A DNA stretch of 63,905 nucleotides from contig DETS01000073.1 of the NCBI GenBank assembly GCA_002361735.1, positions 11,775 through 75,679 of the forward strand, read 5' to 3'. Source of the DNA: Lachnospiraceae bacterium UBA3282 (lineage in GTDB: Bacteria; Bacillota; Clostridia; Lachnospirales; Lachnospiraceae). Below, one piece after another: positions 6,994 to 15,541 of the stretch. The first letter of the stretch is position 1; each line of letters opens with the position of its first letter. Below the pieces are notes generated by a model. It did not search any database, was not told the DNA's origin, and was given only the letters and a program-made list of their open reading frames with translations. The translations under genes and the position numbers were made by a program.

Positions 6994-9345
6994 TTACTCT
7001 GCCATATAGATGTCCAGCTTCTCCTCAATCTTTTGAAGCGCTTCCTCCAGACTGCACCCGCCTTGCAGATACTGCTTTCCGGCCTCCCGCACGGCATCCT
7101 CCACCACCGCGTCCGCCAGATAAGGCGTGCGCACCGAGGAAAGCAGGTCAAAGAGTTCTTTCGTCTCCCGTTCCGTGGGCATATAGGTAATCATCATAGC
7201 CACCGTGCCATCCTCATTTGCAAAAGCCAAACTGCCGAAGTACTCTCCGGGCCCTGCCCAGTCACACTGTCCGCCCAGCGTTTTCAAATAAGAGGTAAGC
7301 CCCGCCTCGTTGATGGGAAAGCCGGTGGGATAAATCAGGCTCTGTGTCTTTTCAGAAAGCACCTCTCGCAAAAGCCCGCCGGCAAGTTCCGTTTTTGCGG
7401 ACGCCGCACTCACCCCCATCAGGGCGTAAGGGCTAAAGGAATCCTTCACGCTTCCGGGCGTCAGCGCCAACCGACAGTTTTTGCCGTATTCCCCGTTTTC
7501 CGCTTTATTGACCGATTGTAAAATGGAATAATTATAAGCATTTTTCAACTCTCCCAACGTCACTTTCTCATTACCGCTGACAACCTGCAAGCCGCCATCC
7601 TGCAAGTCGCTGTCTGCGATGATCTTACTGCTGACATTCACTCCGTTTTCCGCCAGGTCCCGATACCGCTGTAAAACATCCTCATGTAACCCCTCCATGC
7701 AGGCATCATAGATCCGCTTCGTCTGTTCCAAATAATGACGCATCTCCTCCACATTGAGCTTCCCCGCCTCCTTGATCCAAAGCGGCGCGGACACAGGCAT
7801 CAGGGCATTTAACAGCATTTCCTCACTGTAGGTCTGCAGGATCCCTTCCCCCGGATGTTCGCCTCTGAGCTTCTCGATCATATCCGCCAGCGTAGAAAGA
7901 TCTGACACATTTGTCATATTATCTTTGTCCGTCAGATACATGGATATCGTGATTGCCGCCGGCATCATATAAATTTTTTCATCTGCTGTAAAGCTCTCTT
8001 TGATATTGGAAAGAAGCTTCTCCTCTTTCTCCAATTCCGTAAGATAAGGCGTCAGGTCGGCAAGCATCCCTTTTTCCACATAAGAATCTGCGGGCAGTCC
8101 GTCCAGGAGCAGGAAATCCGGTCCTTTGCCCGCCATGATCTCCGTATTCAGCTTTTTCACCGCATCCTCTCTGGTCATGCCGCTTTCCTCATCCATCCCC
8201 ACCTTGTATTCCACGTAGATGTCAGGATTCGCTCCCTGATAACGAATGATTGCCCGCCGCAGGATATCGTTCTCCGTCAGGCTGTAAGCGGTCAGCGACT
8301 GCGAAGGCATGGTGGAGATATTGGGATCATACGTAAAAGACAAAAGCGTTTTCTCGGAAAATGCTGCCAAAAATCCGGCTTCCCCCGTCCTGATCATCTT
8401 TGCCACATGCTTCATCGGGTCGCTGAGACTGCACAGGCTGCCATTTATTACCTGCTCCATGTCGCCGCCTCCGACCGTATGACGGTATACCCCCTTACCG
8501 CAGACCAAATAGAGCTCCTCCTTATCGGCAGGGAAAATACTGTAGGTGGATTCTGCTATCTTCTCGTTGGTCTCGCAGTTTTCCTTTACAAAATCCGTGA
8601 TTACATCGTCCGCGATCCGTTCCTGCTTATCCAACTGATAAATCGCCACGCCGTCCCGTTCGTTTTTAATCGCCAGATAGTTTCCCCAGACACAGAATAC
8701 ATCCGGTGTAATATCTGTCGTCATAAACAGTCTTGCCGTCTCCGCCTCCCGGTCGATCTCATAAATTTTCTCCTCCGTTGTCCCCGCAAACAGCCTGCTG
8801 CCATCCTCGGAAAAGCAAAGACACTTCACCAACTCCTCCTCGGCGGTGGGAATCCCGATCTTCTTTTCCTCTCCCTGCGCGGGAATCAGCCAGATTCCGG
8901 TCTCGTCTTCCTCTCCGAGTATGCTGTCATAACTGCGATACAGCACCGCCACACTGCCGTCAGAAACCGCTTTCATGTCCATGATTGCATTTTCCATTAC
9001 AAAGTCATTCCACCCCGGCAGCGCATCCGGCTCCCAGGTCTTACCGCCGTCCGCAGAGCTGAAACGTCCCTCCGCACCGTTTTCCAACAAAACCAGCTTA
9101 CCGTCTGCAAGTTTCTGCAAATCCATGATCGCTCCGGTGTCCACATCCGTTACCGTCTCCACATAACGACCCATAGCCTCGTTTTCGCCTGACGCATCCC
9201 CCCGGGTGGAAGCGCCGCCGTCGGCGTTCTCTCCACCCCCGACTTTGCCGCCGCATCCCATCAAAGACACCGCCAACATCCCTGCCAGCCAAAACGCTGC
9301 CGCCCGCTTCCGGACTTTTCCCTGTTTCCTCCGGTTGTTGTGCAT
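6994..9345 (-). CDS. Lipoprotein fusing a propeller-like domain to a solute-binding domain (paralog 1)
   Basis: About 783 residues. A signal peptide ends in the lipobox VSLMGC (Cys31), so the protein should be tethered outside the membrane. Residues 58-340 read as beta-rich repeats with an Asp-box (SSADGGKTWE, 96-105) and repeated short strands, which suggests a propeller or sialidase-like sensor fold. From about 345 the sequence resembles family 1 sugar-binding proteins (ILRRAIIRYQGANPDIYVEY, then KKLNTEIMAGKGPDFLLLDG), and it ends with a helical tail EEKLDIYMAE. It is the most diverged of three tandem paralogs and lies directly before the permeases. A GTG at 9351 is an alternative start; the ATG at 9345 has better spacing to GGAGG. 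The ligand is unknown. Confidence 0.85.
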   Translation of the reverse strand: MHNNRRKQGKVRKRAAAFWLAGMLAVSLMGCGGKVGGGENADGGASTRGDASGENEAMGRYVETVTDVDTGAIMDLQKLADGKLVLLENGAEGRFSSADGGKTWEPDALPGWNDFVMENAIMDMKAVSDGSVAVLYRSYDSILGEEDETGIWLIPAQGEEKKIGIPTAEEELVKCLCFSEDGSRLFAGTTEEKIYEIDREAETARLFMTTDITPDVFCVWGNYLAIKNERDGVAIYQLDKQERIADDVITDFVKENCETNEKIAESTYSIFPADKEELYLVCGKGVYRHTVGGGDMEQVINGSLCSLSDPMKHVAKMIRTGEAGFLAAFSEKTLLSFTYDPNISTMPSQSLTAYSLTENDILRRAIIRYQGANPDIYVEYKVGMDEESGMTREDAVKKLNTEIMAGKGPDFLLLDGLPADSYVEKGMLADLTPYLTELEKEEKLLSNIKESFTADEKIYMMPAAITISMYLTDKDNMTNVSDLSTLADMIEKLRGEHPGEGILQTYSEEMLLNALMPVSAPLWIKEAGKLNVEEMRHYLEQTKRIYDACMEGLHEDVLQRYRDLAENGVNVSSKIIADSDLQDGGLQVVSGNEKVTLGELKNAYNYSILQSVNKAENGEYGKNCRLALTPGSVKDSFSPYALMGVSAASAKTELAGGLLREVLSEKTQSLIYPTGFPINEAGLTSYLKTLGGQCDWAGPGEYFGSLAFANEDGTVAMMITYMPTERETKELFDLLSSVRTPYLADAVVEDAVREAGKQYLQGGCSLEEALQKIEEKLDIYMAE

Positions 9346-9441
9346 TTTCACTTTCCTCCATACTCAATTATTGTATCTGCGTTGATGATACTATTTGTAT
9401 AGAGTCCACAACATAGAAAAAGGTTCGCAACTACTACAAAT

Positions 9442-11889
9442 TTATTCCGCCATATAGATCTCCACCTTCGCCATGATCTTTTGCACGGCCTCCTCTTTAG
9501 AAAGCTGCCCCTGCAGATACTGCGCCCCGATCTCAATCACCGCGCTCTCTATCACAGGATCCTTCAAATAAGGCGTCTTTACGCTGCTGCAAAGTTTGTA
9601 AAGCTCCTCAAACTCCTCCTTCATGGGCATACGGATCTCCAGAATCCACTCCCTGCCGTCTCCGGTACTGCCGCCCAAGCTGCTGCAAATCTCGCCATAA
9701 TCCGTATTAGTGCCGGCATTTTTGAAAATCTGCCACTGAGGGCTGAGCCGCTCTTTCAGGGCCTTCTCATTCACCGTAAAACCGTCATAGAGAAGATTCT
9801 GCACCTCATACCCCATCATCACGGCAAAGAAGCGCTCCGCATCCTCCTGATGTTTACCGGAAGCATTCAGCCCCACCAGAACCGCAGGTTCAAACACACC
9901 ACCGCTCATACCGTCAAAGGCCTTCATCTCCACATCATTAAGCCCTTCGCAGTATTTTAAAGAAAGCATCTCCTGATACCCGTAAACATCTTCTAACATC
10001 CCGATTGCCAGTTCCATATCGCTTAAAAAGAAATCATCCGCCTGCTGGGCAATGCTATTGAAATGCCAATAACCGTATTCCCCCTTCGCATAATATTCTT
10101 TCTGCCGTCCGTAAGTCTCTTTGGTGTAATCCGAGATTCCCTCCATAGCCGTCTGATAAAGGCTGTTTATCCGGTTGAGATATTCTGTAAGTTTCGCCTC
10201 ATTGATGCCGCCCGACTCCTCCACAAAGGCTGTAGCCGACACCGGCAAAAGCCACCGCATCGTCGCTTCCTCACTAAAGAATCTGCAAATCTCCGCCTCC
10301 GGCTTCCCCGCTTTGATTTTCTCCGCCGCAGCCGCCAGAGACGCAAAGTCCGTAATGCCCGCAAGATGCTCCTGTCTGCCCGCTACCATGGGAAGCGAGA
10401 AGGAGACAGGCATCATGTACACGCTGCCCTCATGAGTGAAAGCGTCCACGATATTGGGAAGGAGCGCCGCGTCCCCTGTAAAGCTGCCGATGATAGGCTT
10501 CAGGTCTTTCAAGATACCCTTCTCCTCGTAGGACTTCACGGGAAGTTCATCGAGAATGATCACATCGGGACCCTTGCCCGCCATCAGTTCCGTGTTTAGT
10601 TTCTTGATCGCATCCTCTCTTGCCTTGGCATCCGTACCGCTTAAGCCCACCTCATAGCGCACAAAGATATCCGGGTTCTCCGTCTGGAACTGCGCGATTG
10701 CCTGCCGTACCACATCCTGCTCCCGCAGGGAATACACCGACACCAGATTTTCCGGCACCGTCGGCACATCGGGGTCATATTGATAAAGCGCAACCTTACC
10801 GGTAGTAAACAGCACCGCAAACTCGTTTTCACCGTAGGATACGACCCCCATTATTTCCATGGAAGGATTGCTGAAGCTGGAAAGCGCTCCGTCGATAATC
10901 TGCTCCATGGCGCTGCCACCGATCACATGGCGGTAAAGCCCGCCTTTCCCCGCGATATAGAGAACCCCCTCCTCGCCTGGCAGTACATAGACCGTGTAAG
11001 TCTCGTACGCATAATAATCGTTCAGATAATTTTCCGCCATAAAATCAGCAAGGACGCTGTCCTCCACAAACGTTTCTTCCTCACTGTCCCAAATCATGAC
11101 CCCATCTCCGGAAGTCAGAAAGAACAGATATTTTCCTTGAAATTTGATCAAATCGGGGCTTCGCTCAAGCGTCACCACTTTGGCAAGCGACCCACTCTCC
11201 ACATCGATCTGATAGACAGTACCCGCACCGCTCACCGTGGCGAAAAGTTCCCCTTCCGGAGAATAATAAATTTTTTTGACAACACCATCCCCTGTAATCG
11301 GCAGCGAATCGAGCGTCTGCACCGTTTGGTCCGCCTTCCCCACATGGAGCATGGGATGAAACGTGCCTGTCTTATCGTAATCTCCGTTTTTGACATAGAG
11401 CACGGCAACCGTACCGTCGGAGGCCGCCGCCATATCGAAGATATAATTTTCCTTTGTGAAAGCCGCCATGCTGTCGATGCCCGGAATCGACTTTGCCTCC
11501 CAAGTCTGACCGCCGTCCGCGGAAATGAGCATTCCCGTCTTCTCCTCCAAGATCAAAAGCCTTCCGTCCGCAAGCAGCGTGATCCCGTGGGCATTGCCCA
11601 CCTGCTCCGAGATATCCACCGCCGACTCCACATAACGGCCCATAGCGACGGGTCCGTCCTCTGCATCTTCATTATCCGACTGTGTTGCACTGCTCGTCTC
11701 TCCCGTGCTATCTAGTGCACCCGCACTGTCACCCGCATCCGTTCCCTGTTCCCCTGTCTGTGACGAAGCACCACCCTTCCCGCACCCGCCGAGGATTCCC
11801 GCTAACATCGCTAGCACCAGACAGACTGAGAGAAACTTTTTATTACTTTTGCCCTTCCTGTTTTTATTCTTATCTCTATATGAAATCAT
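9442..11889 (-). CDS. Lipoprotein fusing a propeller-like domain to a solute-binding domain (paralog 2)
   Basis: About 815 residues with a basic N-terminus, a hydrophobic core and the lipobox ILGGC (Cys36). A Ser/Thr/Gly/Asp-rich linker follows, then the shared AMGRYVE motif that opens the propeller-like half, with Asp-box SADGGQTWE. The solute-binding half starts near VYSLREQDVVRQAIAQFQ and contains KKLNTELMAGKGPDVIILD. It closely resembles paralog 3 and more distantly paralog 1, so the array arose by at least two duplications. A TTG at 11919 would add ten residues; the ATG at 11889 is preferred. Tandem paralogs with one permease pair suggest that several ligands, or capture and sensing, feed one channel. 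Confidence 0.85.
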   Translation of the reverse strand: MISYRDKNKNRKGKSNKKFLSVCLVLAMLAGILGGCGKGGASSQTGEQGTDAGDSAGALDSTGETSSATQSDNEDAEDGPVAMGRYVESAVDISEQVGNAHGITLLADGRLLILEEKTGMLISADGGQTWEAKSIPGIDSMAAFTKENYIFDMAAASDGTVAVLYVKNGDYDKTGTFHPMLHVGKADQTVQTLDSLPITGDGVVKKIYYSPEGELFATVSGAGTVYQIDVESGSLAKVVTLERSPDLIKFQGKYLFFLTSGDGVMIWDSEEETFVEDSVLADFMAENYLNDYYAYETYTVYVLPGEEGVLYIAGKGGLYRHVIGGSAMEQIIDGALSSFSNPSMEIMGVVSYGENEFAVLFTTGKVALYQYDPDVPTVPENLVSVYSLREQDVVRQAIAQFQTENPDIFVRYEVGLSGTDAKAREDAIKKLNTELMAGKGPDVIILDELPVKSYEEKGILKDLKPIIGSFTGDAALLPNIVDAFTHEGSVYMMPVSFSLPMVAGRQEHLAGITDFASLAAAAEKIKAGKPEAEICRFFSEEATMRWLLPVSATAFVEESGGINEAKLTEYLNRINSLYQTAMEGISDYTKETYGRQKEYYAKGEYGYWHFNSIAQQADDFFLSDMELAIGMLEDVYGYQEMLSLKYCEGLNDVEMKAFDGMSGGVFEPAVLVGLNASGKHQEDAERFFAVMMGYEVQNLLYDGFTVNEKALKERLSPQWQIFKNAGTNTDYGEICSSLGGSTGDGREWILEIRMPMKEEFEELYKLCSSVKTPYLKDPVIESAVIEIGAQYLQGQLSKEEAVQKIMAKVEIYMAE

Positions 11890-11952
11890 ATCCTTATACT
11901 GTCCTTTCTCTGTTTTCAATCATTTCTATGTCACTTTTCTGTCTTCATATGG

Positions 11953-12001
11953 TGAATTGCGAAACGCAGCTCAACCTATCCTGATTGTACAAATAGCATA
12001 A
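11953..12001. repeat. 46-48 nt intercistronic repeat, copy A
   Basis: Plus-strand AATTGCGAAACGC, a 16-nt spacer, the palindrome-containing ATTGTACAAA, then TAGCATAA. It lies between paralogs 2 and 3. It contains GCG/CGC arms around the AAA/TTT and the self-complementary TTGTACAA. Other copies are at 14519-14568 and 53363-53408. Confidence 0.75.
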
Positions 12002-12044
12002 CCAACGCAGACGCGCTTTCGCCCTATTCACTCTCTTTGCATTG

Positions 12045-14483
12045 TTACTCCGACATATAGATCTCCACCTTCGCCACAATCACCTCGACCGCCTCCTCCA
12101 ACGTCTTATGCCCCGCCAGATACTGTCCGCCTGCCTCGACCACCGCGCTCTCCACTACGGGATCCGCCACATAAGGCGTCTTCACCCGGCAGCAAAGGTC
12201 GTAAAGCGTCTGATACTCCTCCTTCGTCGGCATATAAATATCCATCGTAAACTCTCTGCCGTCCCCGTAACTGCCGCCCACAGCGTTTGCCGGTTCTCCG
12301 TAATCCGCTTTATAGCCGGCATTTTGGAGAACGCCCCACTGCGGACTCATCTGGTTTTTAAGAGCGCTCTGGTTCACCATGAACCCTTCATAGAGAAGAC
12401 TCTGCACTTCGGTTCCCATCATGACATCAAAGAACCGCTCCGCCTGCTCCTGCTGCTTAGAAGCCGCGGAAATTCCCACCAGCACTGACGGCTCAAACAC
12501 ACCCTCGCTCATGCCGTCAAAGGATTTCATCGCCACATCCTCGAATCCCTCTTTATACTGTAGGGACAACCCGCTGCGATATCCATTGATATTCTTTAGC
12601 ATTCCCATACTGAGTTCCATATCCTGCAGCAAAAAATCATCATAGTCCTGCCCAACGCTGTTAAAATTGTCATACGCATAGCCGCCCGCCTGATAATTTT
12701 CTTTCTGCCATCCCATCGACTCTTTCGCAAAATCCGAAATCCCCTCTAACGACGTCGTGTACATCCGCTCCGTCAGGGACAGATACTCCGAAAGCGCTTC
12801 CCTGTTGATGTTCCCCGACTCCTCTATGAAAACGGGAGCCGCCACCGGCAAAAGCCATCTCACCGCCGCTTCCTCGGAAAAATAACTGCAGACCTTCGCG
12901 CCGGGTTTCTCTGTTTTCACCTGATCCACCGTATCCGCCAAAGAAGCGTAATCCGTAATGCCTGCGATCACATCCTTTCTGCCGATCACCATCGGCACGG
13001 AAAATGTAACCGGCATCATGTACACGCTGTCCCCCTGCTTGAACGACTCCACGATATTCGGAAGGAGCGCCGCGTCCCCCGTCAGACTGTCTATATGGGG
13101 TTTTAAGTCCTTTAAGATGCCTTTTTCCTCATAAGACTTTACGGGAAGTCCGTCAAGAATGATGACATCGGGACCTTTGCCCGCCATCAGCTCGGTATTT
13201 AATTTCTTGACCGCATCCTCCCTTGCCTTGGCGTCTGTTCCGCTAAGACCTACTTCATAGCGCACGAAAATGTCTGTGTTCTCCGTCTGGAACTGCGCGA
13301 TTGCCTGCCGCACCACTTCCTGCTCCTGCAAGGAATAAACGGTGATCATATTCTCCGGCACCGCCGGCACATCGGGATCATAACGATAAAGCGCCACTGT
13401 TCCGGGAAACAGCGCGGCAAACGCATTCTCCCCATATGGCGTAAATGCCTGAATACTCATGGAAGGATTGCTGAAACCGGTGAGCGCTCCATCTACCACA
13501 AGCTCCATGGCGCTGCCGCCGACCACATGGCGATAGAGCCCGCCTTTTCCCGCGATATAAAGCACACCGTCCTCACCTGGCGCCATATACGCCGTATAAC
13601 CTCCGCCGGTAAAATACTGCTCCATATAATTTTCTGCCATAAAATTGGCAAGGGCGCTGTCCTCCACCCATTTTTCTGCTTTGCGGTCATAGATGAGGAT
13701 CCCCTCACCGGAGGTGAGGAAGTAAATATGATCGCCCGCAATCCTCACCAGATCCGGCCGCCACTCCATCGTCAGCACCTTTTTCAGCGTTCCGCTTTCC
13801 ACATCGATCTGATAGAGCGCGCCCGTACCGATCACGGTGGCAAACAATTCTCCCTCCGAAGAATAATAAATGTTGTAGACATAGCTGTCCTGCTCCGATA
13901 CCGGCAGGGTATCGAGCGTCTGCACCGTACCGTCCGCCTTCGCCACATGGAGCGAGGGGTCAAATGTACCCAGTTCCTCGTACTGCCCGTTCTTTGAGTA
14001 AACCACAGCCACCGTGCCGTCCGGAGCCGCCGCCATGCTGTGGATATAGTTTTCTTCCGTAAAGGTCTTCATATCGTCGATTCCGGGTATTGCAGCCGCT
14101 TCCCAGGTCTCCCCGCCGTCCGCTGAAATCAGCTGCCCCGCCATGCCGTCTAAGATCACCAGCCGCCCGTCCGCAAGCGCAGCGATGTTCAGAGTATAGG
14201 AAGCATTTTCCGGAAGATCCACCATCTTCTCCACATAACGCCCCATGGCGACAGGCTCATTACCGCCATCCCCGCTGTCTGTCTGCTTGCTGCCGTCCGT
14301 CTGTCCGCTTCCATCCTGCGCTTTTGCACCGTCTTCCGTAGCTGTACCCTGTCCGCCTGTCTGTAAGGCTGTGCCTCCCTTGCCGCAGCCGCCGAGGATG
14401 CCCGTAAGCATCGCCAGTATCAGGCAGAGCGCAAGAAGCCTTTTACCGCTTCTGTTTTTATTTCTATTTTTTTCTAAAATCAT
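12045..14483 (-). CDS. Lipoprotein fusing a propeller-like domain to a solute-binding domain (paralog 3)
   Basis: 812 residues. The start ATG at 14483 follows GTGGAGAAAT. The signal peptide ends in ILGGC (Cys33), followed by a Gly/Ser/Asp/Gln-rich linker, the AMGRYVE motif and a propeller-like half with Asp-box SADGGETWE. The solute-binding half begins near VYSLQEQEVVRQAIAQFQ, with KKLNTELMAGKGPDVIILD as in paralog 2. It ends VIVAKVEIYMSE, matching the tails of the other two. It is the first of the three large lipoproteins downstream of the acidic lipoprotein gene, separated from it by repeat copy B. Export and anchoring are strongly supported; the molecule bound is not. Confidence 0.85.
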   Translation of the reverse strand: MILEKNRNKNRSGKRLLALCLILAMLTGILGGCGKGGTALQTGGQGTATEDGAKAQDGSGQTDGSKQTDSGDGGNEPVAMGRYVEKMVDLPENASYTLNIAALADGRLVILDGMAGQLISADGGETWEAAAIPGIDDMKTFTEENYIHSMAAAPDGTVAVVYSKNGQYEELGTFDPSLHVAKADGTVQTLDTLPVSEQDSYVYNIYYSSEGELFATVIGTGALYQIDVESGTLKKVLTMEWRPDLVRIAGDHIYFLTSGEGILIYDRKAEKWVEDSALANFMAENYMEQYFTGGGYTAYMAPGEDGVLYIAGKGGLYRHVVGGSAMELVVDGALTGFSNPSMSIQAFTPYGENAFAALFPGTVALYRYDPDVPAVPENMITVYSLQEQEVVRQAIAQFQTENTDIFVRYEVGLSGTDAKAREDAVKKLNTELMAGKGPDVIILDGLPVKSYEEKGILKDLKPHIDSLTGDAALLPNIVESFKQGDSVYMMPVTFSVPMVIGRKDVIAGITDYASLADTVDQVKTEKPGAKVCSYFSEEAAVRWLLPVAAPVFIEESGNINREALSEYLSLTERMYTTSLEGISDFAKESMGWQKENYQAGGYAYDNFNSVGQDYDDFLLQDMELSMGMLKNINGYRSGLSLQYKEGFEDVAMKSFDGMSEGVFEPSVLVGISAASKQQEQAERFFDVMMGTEVQSLLYEGFMVNQSALKNQMSPQWGVLQNAGYKADYGEPANAVGGSYGDGREFTMDIYMPTKEEYQTLYDLCCRVKTPYVADPVVESAVVEAGGQYLAGHKTLEEAVEVIVAKVEIYMSE

Positions 14484-14518
14484 ATTTCTCCACGATCCTT
14501 TCTTACTATTTCAACCAG

Positions 14519-14568
14519 TGAATTGCGAAACGCATCATAACGTATTCTATATTGCGCAAACAGCATAA
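14519..14568. repeat. 46-48 nt intercistronic repeat, copy B
   Basis: Plus-strand AATTGCGAAACGC, a 17-nt spacer, ATTGCGCAAA and CAGCATAA. Compared with copies A and C, the central TTGTACAA has become TTGCGCAA, which remains a perfect palindrome. It abuts the stop codon of the upstream lipoprotein gene. Confidence 0.75.
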
Positions 14569-15303
14569 TCATACAATCTCCATCAATACCACACTGTCCG
14601 CCAGAAAACTCCCGTCCTCCTGCCAGCTTCCCGTAATGGTCACCGACAATCCTTCCTTTACATCCGCAAAGCTCCCGTCTCTGGTCGAGACATCCTCCGG
14701 ATTCACGCCGCCGTTTTTCACAGTTTTATACTGGTAAACGCAGTTTTGTGTCGTATGTATCGTGATCAGATCGCTTTCTTCTTCGTATCCCGGTGCAACA
14801 GCAACAGCCTCCATGGAACCATCTTCTTCCCATGTCTCAGTCTTGCAAATAACGAAGCTGTCCGCATCTACACTCCATACATCACCTTCAAGCTGTATTG
14901 TTTCGCCCGCCTGCACATCCTGCGCTGCCGCACTATCGTCTTTCGTCCCGGCTTCTGTTTGATTCTCCGAGTCGCCGCCGTCTTTCGCGTCTTCCCGTGC
15001 CGCGCTGTTTTCTGTATGATCTTCTGCTCCGGCATTCGTTTGATCCGCCAAGCCACCCTCCGTGCCTTCATCCGCGTCAGATTCGGCATCCGCGTCCCCT
15101 GATGTCTCGTCCTGCATCTCCTCCATCTTCCCTGCAGACAAATCCACCGGGATGGGCACCTCCGTTTTTCCGCACCCCATCGCCGTAATCGTCAGTGCAA
15201 GAATACACGCCGCAATCGTTATCATTCTTCCTGTTTTATTCCCACTTGCTCTCCACATACTTTCTTTCTCCTGTCGTAACCACTTCTTTTGTATAAATGC
15301 CAT
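14569..15303 (-). CDS. Acidic lipoprotein of unknown function
   Basis: 244 residues from the ATG at 15303, which has a strong AAGGAGG. A second start at 15258 (MWRASGNKTG) has AGGAG nine bases upstream and gives 229 residues. The inner start fits the predicted operator-linked promoter at 15319-15361, whose transcript would begin too late to include the first ribosome site. A signal peptide ends in TITAMGC. A low-complexity Asp/Glu/Ala/Gly-rich linker of about 70 residues follows, then a small beta-rich C-terminal domain starting GETIQLEGDVWSVDADSFV, possibly an OB-like fold. It heads the propeller/solute-binding cluster. I do not recognise a family with confidence. Confidence 0.75.
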   Translation of the reverse strand: MAFIQKKWLRQEKESMWRASGNKTGRMITIAACILALTITAMGCGKTEVPIPVDLSAGKMEEMQDETSGDADAESDADEGTEGGLADQTNAGAEDHTENSAAREDAKDGGDSENQTEAGTKDDSAAAQDVQAGETIQLEGDVWSVDADSFVICKTETWEEDGSMEAVAVAPGYEEESDLITIHTTQNCVYQYKTVKNGGVNPEDVSTRDGSFADVKEGLSVTITGSWQEDGSFLADSVVLMEIV

Positions 15304-15318
15304 TTTATTTTCCTCCTT

Positions 15319-15361
15319 ATCATATCAGGTTCATCTCTAAATAATCTCTAAGAATCTTTAA
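15319..15361 (-). promoter_or_regulatory. Triple direct-repeat operator and -10, site A
   Basis: Read on the minus strand: TTAAAGA (15355-15361), 3 nt, TTAGAGA (15345-15351), 4 nt, TTAGAGA (15334-15340), then 9 nt ending in TGA, then the -10 box TATGAT (15319-15324). Repeats one helical turn apart over the -35 region are typical of OmpR-class activators. The same layout occurs at sites B (15542-15584) and C (23445-23477). It precedes the acidic lipoprotein gene. Confidence 0.65.
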
Positions 15362-15506
15362 GTCTTTCTGAAGCTGTCTTCATAAAATAGGAAATACTTT
15401 TTTCAGCCATTTTTGCCCGCCTTTTCTTTTGTCCTCCGTTCCAAATCGTTTTCTGCTTCCACACCAAAACTCTCCTATTGTGGTATAGTTTCTTGTCCAT
15501 GCGCAT
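15348..15506 (-). CDS. Small basic protein (52 aa) under operator site B
   Basis: Starts MRMDKKLYHNRRVLVWKQ at the ATG at 15506, with AGGAGAAAT just upstream, and ends SERLKDS. It is strongly basic (many Lys and Arg) and has no membrane segment or cysteine. A promoter with the triple-repeat operator lies about 30 bases upstream, and its last codons overlap operator site A of the next gene. The region could equally be a leader peptide or the decayed start of a duplicated gene: part of it resembles DNA at the start of the MalF-like permease. Support comes from the ribosome site plus a well-placed promoter. Confidence 0.5.
   Translation of the reverse strand: MRMDKKLYHNRRVLVWKQKTIWNGGQKKRRAKMAEKSISYFMKTASERLKDS
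15463..15490 (-). repeat. 28-nt sequence shared with 6903-6930
   Basis: Plus-strand CCAAAACTCTCC followed, after a spacer with several transitions, by GTATAGT. See the copy at 6903-6930. Here it is inside the 52-residue gene. Confidence 0.45.
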
Positions 15507-15541
15507 ATTTCTCCTGCTGTTTCTGTTTGCCGACAGTTTGA

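Noticed and set aside
9352..9441. A fourth copy of the 46-48 nt repeat between paralogs 1 and 2
   Set aside because: Only GGTTCGCAAC and ACAAA fragments are similar; the two conserved blocks are absent.
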